This document shows, piece after piece, positions 46,785 through 58,200 of a DNA stretch of 64,000 nucleotides; the stretch's first letter is position 1; each line of letters opens with the position of its first letter. A program made the translations under genes and the position numbers. Under the pieces are notes generated by a model. That model made no database searches, was not told the DNA's origin, and was given only the letters and a program-made list of their open reading frames with translations. This DNA comes from Hymenochaete sp. R1 (taxonomy: Eukaryota > Basidiomycota > Agaricomycetes > Hymenochaetales > Hymenochaetaceae): positions 124,001 through 188,000 of the forward strand of contig JAFREE010000032.1 of the NCBI GenBank assembly GCA_019400425.1, in the 5' to 3' direction.

Positions 46785-49700
46785 TTACTCTTCGTCTCGT
46801 ACCCAAATAAATCCGTTGCATCGTCCGTATCTGTGGTTTGTTCGGCCCTCCACATCGAAATGCGTTGTTGTCCCTCCACGAACCCACCTCTTCCATGCTT
46901 CTTTGTATCCTGCGAAAATATAAGGCACTGTTGTCTCCATATCAAATATAAACATATTCTACCTTTCTCCAAGTTGCGCGTCCACCGCGCACAATCGAAC
47001 AAAGGCATGGTGTTTCTATTTATAAAAAGATTATGACGAAGTTCGTCCAGTTCGCCTCGTCTTGTCGGAGAACGGCTAGAGCGCCCAAATGTGGCAGGTG
47101 TACGGCTCAAGGCCAGGCTGACAGCGCGGTCCTCGTACTCAGTCAAGGAATTTGTGACCATCTGACGACCGAAGCCAGTCGCAAAGGCAATGCTTGCTCC
47201 GACGCGGGAACACATTTTATACGAATACTTTGGCCAGGTAATTATCGGTGTTGCGCTCCAGAGTACGCTTTAAATTATTCAGCGAACGACATTGGTGAAG
47301 CAGACTGTTTGAGCTTACTCTGCAGCCACAGTATGGGCATTGCACTGAAGCGAAAGGATGAAACTGCATTGATCAAACACCGTATCGAAAGTCTAGCTTA
47401 CCTCAACTGTATCGAGAAAGATGTCGGCCACCTTGCTGCGTTGTATGTGCTCATCTTTTCGCGCAATATCTGTGAACCTAATGCGCGAAGCTATCTCAGG
47501 CCCAGCCCATTGAACAGCAGTACGTCGTATGTGCTCTTCTGCAGCCGCCGGAAAACGGAGAAGCCATAAAATGCTGTTAGGAACCTTTTGTAGAATATGA
47601 AGCCATGCTTGAAATACAGTCTTTGAGACTTCAGATTACGTTTCGTGCCATAAATATCATTTATACGCACGGGATCTAACTGGAAAAGAGCCGCGATGTA
47701 ACGGTGTACTTGTTATTATGAAAAGAAATTGCCTTACTTTATACATCTATGTTTCGTAAATTAGTATAACGTCACGGTGCTAGCTAGGCGTCCACTCACC
47801 TGGTTAAAATTGGCAAACACTATCGTGTCACTGGATGGCGCAGTCATATAAAAGTGAGCTGCATAATTCGGACAAATCATCAGAAGTGTACCTTACCTGA
47901 GAATGTCCGGAAAGAACTTTTGTCTGAGGATCTTACGATTTCGTTCGTGTCGTTTCCATCGTTCTTCGTTGGGTAGCCCTTCGTCATGCATTTGCTTATG
48001 GTCGGTTACCAAATAAGTATGCTGAAGTCACGACTAGTTAATCATATCTGTTCCGACCGGATCAAGCTCACTCACAGGCATGTATATAAATCGTTCGTTA
48101 CTCCGACACCGTAAATGTCAGTTGCGAAGGCCAGCACATACAGATAAAAGAACTCACTATTTCCAATCCCCCGAGCCTTCGGGATCCGGTCCCAGGTCGA
48201 GTAACTCCTCGGATTGATGCTGGTCAGCTGAATATCTAAGGGTGTGCATTGTTTCATGAAGATCGCAGACAACACAAGCACGGGTGCTCGGTGGACAGAC
48301 GATAGGGTCGCAGATCAGGTAGTCGCACCAACCTACGATGAACTTTCAGTAAATTAAGGTAAGATTGAGTGTTTGTCGTCGTTTTGCATACCAGCAGCCA
48401 GTGTACCAGCAAATCCAAGAAGAGATATCTGCAATGGACAAGGCCTAGCGGCGAAGACATCATTACGAGATCCTTTCGTATAGCCATTAAGGTTCAAAAC
48501 TAAGACAAGCTCTCAGTTTATATCTCTTACGCCTCGGCCAAGCTACATACGAATGTGTATTTCGTCCTTGACAAGCTGCTCAACAATGAATTGCGTTGGC
48601 CAGGCTGAGACGTCCCGAAATACATCGACCCCGGATTCGACCTTTTCCCTGTACGCGGATCCATCGGATGGATGGAGAGAATATGCAAAAACTCGGAAGC
48701 TCGTCCTATCATGATACCCAAATACGGAACTCATTAAATGCGTTGTCGGATGATCACTGAAGCTCGCATCAGTCTAAATGTTCAGATGAACATTGGAAAA
48801 GATGAGAAAACCTACATGAAATCACTTGACACGTATCCAAGATTTATACACTCATTTGGAGGCGGAGGAGGTGGATAGATGGTTTCAGGTAACCACGAAC
48901 GCGTTAGGATTGAGTGTGATACCCGCAAAGCATTCCGATATGATATGAGTCTAATTGTTCTTGCATCGAAAGGGAAAACGAACTCATTTACGAAGATGCG
49001 GGCAAGGAGTCAGTATAAAGCACATCATGAACAGATTGACAGAACCGTACTGTATGGAAGGGCAGGACAGAAGTAGCTGTTTGCATGCTCAAGGACGAAG
49101 GTAAATGAGGTCTGAAGTAAGCTTCCACTGGCGTGTGATTTAAACCGGACTCTTTCTTCTCCTCCCCGAAGCCTTCCTTGTACCATCGCCACTGGAGATG
49201 TCGGATAAGCCACTCAACAACTCGAATCACGAAGCCGCCTTCGTTTAGACGAAGAGTTTCCCTTCCCGAGTTGTGATCTTCGTCGTGGTCACGATAGTAA
49301 GGCGCCAATTTTGACCTCCACCGACGTCGTTGTTCCGAACGTAGCTTTGTCCTTGCGCTACCCTCAACCCAGGAAAGCCAATCATCTTGGGTTCCCATAG
49401 ATCTAACGAGGCCTGTGTTTTGTAGATAGCTCGATGATAGCTGGCTTTCCGTAGCTTTCAATAGACGACCCATCCCGCCCTGAGACTGAGCATCATCGAG
49501 GTCACCAGCTTCGCTTCGTGGTATTAGCTGAATTGCGCTTCCATCCTCGCCGATACTCAGCTGGTAATCAATCCTTCCTAAGCCCCTCCAGTCAGCGACT
49601 GACCAAGTTGCGTGGGTAAGCCCACACAAAGCCTCGGCCAAGTTCTCATTAACGTCCAAGGCTCGTCTGTATATCGGTATCGACTCCGTGAGCCGTCCCT

Positions 49701-51957
49701 GAACACAGCAATTAAAACTTTATATAGCAATGACAATTTAACGAAGCACCGAATCCTTCAATGCATTTGCGAGGTTCGCCAACGCCAGGTCAAAAGAAGG
49801 ATCCACTTCCACAGCGCGCCTGTACATCCTAAGGTACAGAGCGTCAAAACTTTTCTTTACAGTTTAAATGACGGCGACATACCCAATGGCTCCATCTAGA
49901 TTACCTGCCTCTTTCTGAGCACAAGATATTAATTAAGAGTAGAAAATGAGTGTCGATCTTTCTTACCAATAAAGATCCATAATTGGTCAGAAGATGGGCG
50001 TGGTTGGGATCCAATTCCAGTCCTTTCTCGTAAAATTGCTTCGCCAGTTCATTAGCAATGGACTCCCTATCGTCGTTCCAAGGCGTCGTAGACAGAATAA
50101 TCCCCAGGTTGTTGCACGATGAAGGTGTGGGGTGAATGGAGTAAGCAAGATAATAAAGCCGAAGCGTGAATGCAGGTCCTAGACGAACGGGGTCGCGGAA
50201 GCCGGGAAGGACAATGGTCCCGGAGTCCTTTTCCTGTAAGATCTTCGCAGTGCTCAAGAGAGTATTGGACGCCATCTCGCAGGACGCGGCCACGATCTTC
50301 TTGTCTGGCTTGTCGAGAGCATTATGTGACTTTGACCAAGAACAGAGGGATGGAAATGTTCCAAACGACTTGCGAAATATAAAAGATAGCGCGTCGATGG
50401 ACCGCGTAGGAGGAATGAAAGCAGCTGGCATGATCCCGAAGCCTTCTTCCACAATGACTTGCCAGAGATTATCTCCGGCAGCGTCAACGAAGTCGAGCAG
50501 TTCACCACTCTTCGAGTAAACATCATCATTCATATCTGAAAAGCCTAAGTCGGACGCTAAACGTGTTATTGCTTCCGGGATAGCGGTCGCCAGTAAGGCA
50601 AAAATGTATTCTGCAAGAAAGAAACTTCTGAATGTGAAGTTCTTGGTGGATGAGTCACTTGCTAAATGTAGGAGGAACTCGAGAGACGTTATGAGGTCGC
50701 GAACACCGTCAATATCTGACTTTTGTGATGGCAAGCAACGTATGCTTCCTGAGATGTACAAAAGATTCTGGAAGTGATGAATATCTTTGGGAAGGATTTC
50801 GAGAATCGGGCTTCCTGAGCTATCAAGAACCCGCGCACGGATTGTTTCGCAAAGTCTGAGTGCCTCCCCGTATTGTCTCTTATCAGGTTCTGTGACACGC
50901 TGTTGCTCGATCGATACAAGCGTTCCAAGTAAATTGTTCTAATTTTCTTTAGCATCAGCGGAGATTTTTTTCACTGAAATACCAGACTACTTACCACTGC
51001 ATCCCAGTAAGTCGGCCGCTTATAAATAGCTTTCCACCACCATTCCACAGCAAGATCGATTTCACCCTTCGCTTTCAGCGCTGTGCCAATGTTAGACATT
51101 GCCTCAACCTTGCGAAATATCGATCAAAACACATCCCTACCAAATATTTAGCATTTAATAAGTCTCACCAGTTCGCCATCAATTTGCAGTAGTTCTTCGT
51201 TAACAGCTATGCATTCCTCGAACTCCTCGATAGCGTGGTACACACATCCTAGAAGGAGAAGTATAGGTACATGCCTGGGATGAAGCGACCGCAGACTTAA
51301 TAACAGAGGCAAGAGCTGTGTTCGGTAGACGGTTTGGACTGCCTTCGACTGAGAAAGAGGGTTCTCCGGAATTGGTGGATTATTGAAGAGTCGATGAGCA
51401 TACACCATCATGGAGTCTCGAGCCAAGGTACTGGCGAGTGGGTTTGGCGCCATAGAGCTCCCGGAAAAAGACCCGGACTGTCGTGCATTTTGAAAGAGGG
51501 GCAATGCAAATCTGATATAGTTCAACGTATTTGGATTGACTCCAGCTGAAGTACCGGGTATGAGTTGTAATCCGAATGATGACCCAGGAGCAAGCGAAGG
51601 ATTCGCTCCCCCTTCTGTCACCCTGTCTCCGGATGTTTGGAGTTTATCATCGCCACTCAAGCCGGTATTTGAAGGTTCAGGACTGGGCTGTGAATATGAT
51701 TGACTCCCCTGAGCAGAAAGTAAGGAAGAATAAAGGGTAGATGAAGGTGTAGTTGTGCTATTTGACATCGTAGCCGATACGAATCGAGACGTAGACATCA
51801 CTCTGGCACTCTCGAGCGGAATCGAAGTCGACACGGTCGAAGCCAATCTATCTGTCCACGGAATATCGATAGAATTGACCGTTCGACTGGAGGAGGGGGG
51901 AGCGTCACAAGACATGCTGGGACGAGAAGAACTGAAAAAGTCGCTGCTCTGTGCCAT
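46785..51957 (-). CDS. OGT: Protein O-GlcNAc transferase (glycosyltransferase family 41), 19 exons
   Basis: Transfers GlcNAc from UDP-GlcNAc to Ser/Thr of nuclear and cytosolic proteins (family GT41; an O-fucosyltransferase activity as in plant SPY is not excluded). Exons: 51957-51169, 51108-50995, 50938-49967, 49914-49883, 49828-49750, 49698-49051, 48982-48816, 48756-48551, 48499-48392, 48332-48158, 48100-48076, 48021-47897, 47830-47800, 47746-47738, 47679-47671, 47620-47402, 47344-47319, 47267-46963, 46909-46785. Total 1387 aa, all phases matching. N-terminal 200 residues are Ser/Thr/Pro-rich. TPR repeats follow, e.g. AMSNIGTALKAKGEIDLA and AVEVDPSFDLALANLANAL. The catalytic half shows YVSSDF..DHPTTHLMSSVF, LLNLNGYTKGSRNDVFAARP, YMPHTYLVTDHKQMH, FANFNQ-MYK-LDP (Lys at aa 1160), VPNSILWLLRFP and CNAHTVAADVLWSATP. 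A 5' coding exon at 52422-52273 may exist. Confidence 0.92.
47671..47679 (-). other. OGT: 9-nt OGT microexon encoding Leu-Asp-Pro
   Basis: TTAGATCCC lies between TTTTCCAG and GTGCGT, with introns of 58 and 50 nt. It restores the Ile/Leu-Asp-Pro that follows FNQ-x-Y-K in all OGTs. Skipping keeps the frame. Confidence 0.85.
47738..47746 (-). other. OGT: 9-nt OGT microexon encoding Met-Tyr-Lys (catalytic lysine)
   Basis: ATGTATAAA lies between CATAG and GTAAGG. The introns on either side are 53 and 58 nt, normal for this genome; the upstream one holds a perfect CTAAT branch site. The lysine falls three residues after the conserved FNQ, the place of human OGT Lys842. Skipping keeps the frame. 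Confidence 0.85.
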
Positions 51958-52722
51958 GGTTTCCGGATTGGTTTGTTGCCGAGGCTACTGTGTCGTATGG
52001 GCTTGCTCCAACGAAATGACGAGAAACCCACGAGAAGGGGCGTCGAGCTCTGATGAATATCAAATGGAGTGAATGAAGTCAAAGTTGGTCCAAGGGGACC
52101 ATTCTGTTGACGAGGCAATATCGCGAGCGAGGTGTCTTTATATGAACTGGCTCTGATTGAGCAGAAGGGTGGGAGAGAAGAAAGTGAAAGTGAATAGAAT
52201 AAGATGAGAAAAGGGAGCCTGGAATTAAGAGAGTTTAAGGAGAAGGGGGGAAGCAAAATGACGTAGGGTTACCGGTGTTGTTGCCTCTAGTTTGGTTACT
52301 TTGGGCATGGAGAAGAGAACAGCCTCGTCGGATTCACTATATTCCCACATGTCTCGATCTGAAGCTGGGCGGGTTGAATACGTTTTCACGCTCAGAGACG
52401 TAACGAGACTTGTCGACTCCATATCTTTGTGTCGTCCAGCAAAGGGTTACCCAGGCTGAAGGCCAGAGCGCGGAAAGAAGGTGTCGGAAAACAAATGACG
52501 GAGAACTTTGTCATGGCACGTCATAGGAGTCTTGAAATGGCAATGATCGGCAACAAAAGGAAGTGATCGACAGAGATCAAGCTCAAGCGCGCGTCACGAA
52601 CGTGGGCAAACCGAATCCCGACGAGCATTCATTTTCATCCATCTCTGGCAGGGACAAAGTCAGTCGACGTTCAAATAATATGCTCTTTTTCACTCTCTGC
52701 CACCTCCTTCTGCTCCCTCATC
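51958..52722. other. Interval between divergent OGT and GNAT genes
   Basis: 765 bp that must hold the promoters of both genes. The plus-strand part (52430-52722) shows no coding signal. The minus-strand part holds a possible OGT 5' exon, listed separately. Confidence 0.5.
52273..52422 (-). other. OGT: Possible 5' coding exon of OGT
   Basis: An ATG at 52422 opens 50 codons (STSLVTSLSVKTYSTRPASD...) ending at a CCG|GTAACC donor. Spliced to an acceptor at 51984 (CAGTAG), it enters the OGT frame exactly, adding nine codons before the Met at 51957. The alternative is an untranslated leader or an upstream reading frame. No homology decides it. Confidence 0.35.
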
Positions 52723-53809
52723 ATGCCTATCAGCCACCCACCGGCAGTAATCCGCCAGTACGGCTTGAAATCCGACGATGAAAAGGTTGCACGTTTTCAT
52801 GTCTCTAAAGCAAACATGGAACCCCTCGCTTCAGCCAACAAAAGAGGTGAGCTTTTAAAACGTATTTCTCGAACAGTAACGCTGCAGGTAAGTGTCTACT
52901 CTAAATAAGTTCGGTCAAATACACTCGTTTCATCGCAGCACCATAGCTAAAGTGACCTCAGAGCAAGACCAGTCTCGAAAGACGTTACTGTTCGAAGGAT
53001 ACACTATACCACAGCTTCCCCGCGAAATTTAACTGACTTCATCCTCTCAAAGCTTTCTTCCACCCTATTTCAATTGTAATATGGGTAGCACTATCGTGGT
53101 GGGTGGCTCGGCTGCTGGGTCGAATTGGTTTCTGGCCAAACACGAACAAGCTTTCCTGGGCTTACGCCTCTCGCCTTTTCCCCATTCTTACTGCTACATA
53201 TGTCCCGAATATGTGCTTCGTCGACTGGTCAGTACTCGAAATATCACAAGCATAGCCCAATATTCTCATTCATGGCCTACGATATTTAGGTACAATCGAA
53301 CAGACTTCGAGCGCATCGCCCAGGACGTTATGAAACGCCCCGATATGTTGTGGATCAAATCATACTACAACCGCTCGCCCGCGTCAGCCTTATGGTTCCT
53401 CGACTTCGGCGAAAACTTTGTGGGGCTCATAGCGGTAGACGCGTCAGACCAATTTTTACGATTCGACCCTCGAGCCGAGGTCAGCGAAAAGGACCGTCGG
53501 GAGGACACGTCCAAAACGGCGATCATCAACCACTTTTACATCCGCCCAGAGTATCGAGCTACGCGGGTACAGGACGATCTGCTCCTCCACGCCGTCGGCC
53601 GTGCGTTCAAGGCATCCAAAAAAGTGGACACCATGGCGATGACTCCGCCCGCGCTGACGCCTTATATCGAGAAGTGCTTGGTTCGGCATGGGTTTAGGAA
53701 AGTGAAGGATGATGATACGCTGGGGGTGTTGAAGTGGCGTACGAGCCTGTATGTTGTGGACAGAAAGACATGGAAAGCACGATTTGGAGTCAAAAAGGAA
53801 GGAAAGTGA
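52723..53809 (+). CDS. GNAT-family N-acetyltransferase with an N-terminal membrane segment
   Basis: Three exons (52723-52846, 53053-53227, 53290-53809), 272 aa, phases matching. A hydrophobic segment (FFHPISIVIWVALSWWVARL, about aa 42-61) suggests membrane anchoring, as in NAT8-like enzymes. The acetyltransferase core shows GLIAVDAS (strand beta 4), INHFYIRPEYRATRVQDDLL (the acetyl-CoA loop, Q/R-x-x-G/D-like) and a C-terminal EKCLVRHGFRKV. This layout is common in fungal uncharacterised GNATs; the substrate is unknown. Intron 1 is long (206 nt) and might hide another exon. Confidence 0.72.
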
Positions 53810-53930
53810 TGGGGCTGTTTTGGCGTAGTTCTGTATTTTGTTTGTCTATTGTAAAATCAATACGCGAACTTGAGAGTCTAAGACGCGCATACTAATTGCG
53901 TATCACTATAATGCTTGGGAACAGACCATC

Positions 53931-55525
53931 ATGTCCGTCCTCTCTTCCATACTCTCACCGAAAACAACGGGGTCAACCGCAGCCTTCACTCTAGTTCAAT
54001 CGTCCGCAGTCCAGTCCGCACTACCCCTCCTGCGATCCTTCATTACTTCTAAATCACGATATGACGTCCTCGTCCTGCTTGTATGCGCCCTGTATGCTCC
54101 CTCAGATCTTCTCGACGACCCTGCCCCACCCAACGTTCGAGTCCTGGACTACACTGCGAACGTGAAAGGGTTGAACTTCAGTGATGAATCTGTTGAGTGG
54201 GAGGATAGATTTGTCGAGATCCGGGATGTAGTCAAAGGTGTGAGTCTGTCCTTTGTGTCATCTCCGAGAACGGCTTGGGTGTTGCGCAGCAGCGTCCCCC
54301 TTTGACTTTGATCCCTTGACAGAATCGACAACACCCGTATGCGTGATATTTGACTCGGCCGACACGATAGAGGAGGACGTCGAGTCTACCTCGGAAGCGT
54401 ACAAGCTCTTCTCGGGGTTGTTAAAAATTCTAACGACTCGAAACGGTACGTCCCCGCATACATTAATATTGACTTCATACCCTAACGCCAAACGCATACA
54501 CCCACTCCAGACACATCTACCCTCCTTACTCACTTCACGTCCCCCTTCTCCCCTCTCCTCCCTACCCTCCTCCTCCCGCGCTTCAGCGGCCCCTCCCTCA
54601 CGCACCTATCTGCCCACCCGCCTGTCCTCCTCACACACATCTGCAACACCTACCTCGTCTCCCCTCCCCCTTCCTTCTCCAACGAAGCCGGGGCGTCGCA
54701 GGAGACCGAACACCTAAAGTTCTGGCGCGTGTTCGGGCCGATGACGGAGCGGGGTCGGATGAAGGACGTTGAGAGGCTCGTCGTTGGGGCTGGCGGACCT
54801 GGACTTGGCGGAGGAAGCGCCGGTGGGGACGAGTTCGTGGTGGAGGTGGTGGTACGTGCTCGAGGGTCGGATTCTATGAGCGTAGGCGTAGGTCTGGGCT
54901 TGGGCTCGGGTGGAACGAGGAAGAGGGGGGTGGAGAGGGTGTTGGAGGGGTGGTCTGGGTCTAGGGGAGGGCCGGTGAGGTTGGAGGAGTTGAGTAGCTT
55001 GAAGGATGTTTGGAGGAGAGCTGGACCTGGAAAAGGGAAGGGAAACACGAACGAGAAAAGACAGAACGTGAGTGAATTGATTTGACTTCTCATCCGCTAT
55101 TCTTATTTTCTCTCTATCTTTTCTATTCGACAATGACACTGACACCGATATTCATCGTCCAACTCATATTCGGGCGCATATATGCATATGCATGATACGT
55201 TACAGGACGACACGCATGACCCTACCAAGAACCTCACCTTCAACCTCAGACTCACAGACTCACAGCAAGCCTCTCGCGCTCGCGTCCCTCTCCCATACGA
55301 GCATAGCGGTGAGTCTCAGCCACATTGGCCTTATCCTCTCATATGTTGTATTATGGGCGGGCGCTGACTAGTTTATTGTGTCGACCTGATCTATAAGGTC
55401 AACCTGAATCAGCCCAATACCAAGCGGGCGCAAGTGGTATAGGAGGACAAGGTCAGATCTACTACGACCCCGACTCGGCGGACGATTTGGATGATGAGGA
55501 TCCGGATGAAGACCTTGACCTTTGA
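53931..55525 (+). CDS. ELP5: Elongator complex subunit ELP5
   Basis: Part of the ELP4-5-6 RecA-like ring of Elongator, which helps make cm5U-type modifications at the tRNA wobble uridine. Exons 53931-54237, 54293-54445, 54511-55067, 55206-55308 and 55398-55525 give 415 aa. Family features: PVCVIFDSADTIEED (Walker-B-like strand), a long low-complexity middle rich in Gly/Arg, and the diagnostic end: NLTFNLRLTDSQQASRARV then LPYE, followed by QIYYDPDSADDLDDEDPDED. Exon 3 is chosen because its frame continues through THLSAHPPVLLTHICNTYL to the end. Acceptor 2 is a NAGNAG pair (exon 2 from 54290 or 54293). Confidence 0.87.
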
Positions 55526-56291
55526 ATTACCGAGTTACTACCTAATCGCAAGACATCCATGATCTTAGTCGTAGGAGTAAATGCGGGTTTCTCCTTGATA
55601 TAATCGACAAACTTGGCTTTTACTTTCGATGTGGATGCTTAAGAATCGTGAGAGAACAGGCCTTCATTTTTGGATAGAACACGTATTCGAATGCCACTAC
55701 ACACATCAGCACACAACACACTCAAGAAAATGGCCGAGAAGGAACAGAGCTCTAAGCATTTATTTGTCGAAGGAGAGCGGAGTCAGGCTTCTGGGATTTA
55801 TGATGAAAAGGCGATGGGACGGTCAAGGAAAGGGAGGAAGGGGACAACGAGGTGGGAGTCGGGAGACAAGACGAATATCGGGGGTGACGAAAATGCCTGC
55901 ATCAAGGGAAGGCTTTGGACGATCGAGGAGACGGAACGAACGAAATACCAAAGAAGATTCAGAAGACACAGAAAGCGGCAGCGATAACATGGAAAGACAC
56001 AAACAAAAGGAAATTGGAACACAGAGGGGGTGAACGAATCGGTGGCATTTAGTGAGGCAGTTTTCCAGGTCAGGACGGGGAAAAGGCCGGGCGTACACGT
56101 TGATTATTAGCGCTCAAAAGACGAGAAGGGAGGGAGGGAATGGGGAGTTTTGATTTTTTTTTGATGCTTTAGTAAATAGACTTGTATGAAAAGGCCGAAG
56201 GAAAGGAGAGGGGGGTAGGGCAGCGAAGCCCGAAAGTTTGATTTGTTGTAACTAAAAGACGATGGAAAGAGGTGAACTCCGTACAGGGCCT
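55526..56291. other. Convergent intergenic region
   Basis: 766 bp between the stops of ELP5 and the KH protein gene. The sequence is purine-rich (55830-56030 and 56110-56250). Frames read here (e.g. 55629-56033, plus) are Lys/Arg/Glu low-complexity and match nothing. Presumed 3' UTRs. Confidence 0.5.
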
Positions 56292-57480
56292 TTAGACATC
56301 CTCCTCCTGCTGCGAGTCGCGTGCAACGCGGCGCTCCTTTTCGCTCTCGAGCTGATTATAAAGCAAGAAAAGCGCCTTCTCGTTGGCCTCAGGCGTACCC
56401 ACAATGGTGAACATGCGCTCGCCCGTCTCGTCGTGTGGCGTCTTTGCGATGGAGATCTTGGATCCGGAGAGGCGACGAATTTCCGTGATCTTGGTTCCAC
56501 TGCGGCCAATGATACAACCCACCATGTCTGAAGGGATGGAGATGTTCTGGGTGCGTAGATTCGCGCTCTGCTGCGGACTCGTGGGTGGCAAGCTCTGTGG
56601 CGGCGTCGGGGGAGGGGACCCAGACCGCACACGATCTCCGTTGGGACGACGGGCGGAGAAAGAGCCGGAGAGGCCGTTTGCGGTACGCCGGCCAGCCGGC
56701 GACTTCTCCTCGTAGGAGTAAGATGGACTCGGATAGAAGAGAACGGTACCCTGTCCGCGCTCCCAATCCTCGAGCAGACATTTTCCGATCTGCTCGATGG
56801 CAGAACCGATAGAGTCGGCGCTACCTTGGACTTCAACGATACGCTCAGTGGACTGGGGGAGCATCTCTTTGGAAGCAACCATGCGAGCACCGGAGGAGTC
56901 CTGGATTGCCTTGATTTTGAGGCCGCCACGACCGATGATGGTGCCCATGAGGTTATGGGAGATAAGGAGGCGTATCGCAGTGTTGACCGAAGCGGGACCG
57001 TTGGAGGTGGGGGAAGATGCAGTGGCGTTGGTGAGCTGGTCGAGGATGAGACGGTATGCCTAGAGGAAGAACACGGAGACGAGTGAGATCATTAGTCAGG
57101 CCGCCAGAAGTGATCAATTGAATAGATAGTTTTTTGGGGGGGAAGGGAAATTGAATAAATGAAGGGCGACAGACCAACCTTTGCGACATTTTCGACGTCA
57201 CCGCTGACAGTGAGGACACGTTCATGAACACCGGGAACGACCTTAGAGACGCCTGCCTTTACGCCTGTTTCGTCGCGAAGGTCGGCGACGTTTTTACCGC
57301 CCTTTCCTATGATGACGCCTGCATCTTTTGTAGACACGAGGGCACGGAGGGTGAGGACGTCCTGAGCATTTTCAGAGGGCTCGGGAGACTGAGCATGGAT
57401 AGACTCTGCGAGAGAAGAGCATATGGTGAGTCGAGAGATGCGCAGGCAGAGATTGATGAGGGGAACATACCATCAGCCAT
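56292..57480 (-). CDS. Triple KH-domain RNA-binding protein (PCBP/Pbp2/Hek2-like)
   Basis: Poly(C)-binding-type RNA regulator. Exons 57480-57471, 57405-57179 and 57059-56292 give 334 aa. Each KH domain has an intact GXXG loop. KH1: GVIIGKGGKNVADLRDETG (about aa 38-56). KH2: MGTIIGRGGLKIKAIQDSSG (about 117-136). KH3: VGCIIGRSGTKITEIRRLSG (about 255-275). KH2 and KH3 are linked by a Pro/Ser-rich segment with basic residues. The first coding exon is only 10 nt (ATGGCTGATG). Family members act in mRNA localisation, stability or translation; the exact orthologue is not clear. Confidence 0.88.
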
Positions 57481-58200
57481 GTCGTGGGAACGGGGATGAA
57501 GAAGGGGGTGATGAAGCGGAGAAAATTAGGAAATAAAGGAGACGGGAGGGAGGGAAGGATGGAGAGAAGAGAGAGGAGATGAGGATGGGGTGAGGAGGAC
57601 GGACGGACGGTGAGGAGAGGAGGAAAGGGTGAGGAAGGAGATGGAGGAGATGGAGATGAAAGTAAGAGGGAAAGAGGCGTACTCAGCCAACGCAGCTCAG
57701 CTCAGCCCACTCTCTGCTTTCCGTTTCCCGTCGCCGCCGGTCTTCTGTCCATTTCAGTCGCTCATCTCTCAGCTCACGTTCTGTACACTCCCATCGTCAT
57801 CGTCCTCGGCATTCTCGAGCTTGCAGTCGATGATCCCATAGAGCTTACAATGCACTCGCTTGCTTGTTAACTTTTGCCGTCTCTTTGGCTTACATCACAG
57901 CCTTATTCTTGAAGGAAAGAAAAAAAAAGAAAGGGAAAAAAAACTACAAATCTCGCATAGATATTATCAGCAGCTTGATTCATCCTTCATATCAGCCACA
58001 TCATCAGCCATGGCTGCCATGGCCCATCGTCCATCTTCACCTCCTTCACATCGCTGCTTGACTCATCGAATACAATGCTGCATCCTCATGGCCTCGCTTA
58101 CTTCTCCCCTAGGCCTCCACCCCTCCTCTTCATCCTCCAATTCCTCAACGATCCCTCAACCGCCCTCGCCTCCTTAAGACTCTAACGACCCTCCCTCTGA
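57481..58200. other. Divergent promoter region (KH protein and four-TM gene)
   Basis: 720 bp. On the KH side there is a long purine-rich stretch (57500-57670), i.e. a T/C-rich leader when read on the minus strand. The plus side holds an A-rich run (57912-57942) and a C/T-rich leader (58020-58190). No coding signal. Confidence 0.5.

Noticed and set aside
47033..47569. 178-codon plus-strand frame
   Set aside because: Exact antisense of conserved OGT catalytic exons; Cys/Arg-rich shadow with no homology.
55629..56033. 134-codon plus frame between ELP5 and the KH gene
   Set aside because: Low-complexity basic/acidic sequence in presumed 3' UTRs; overlapping frames on both strands are equally open.
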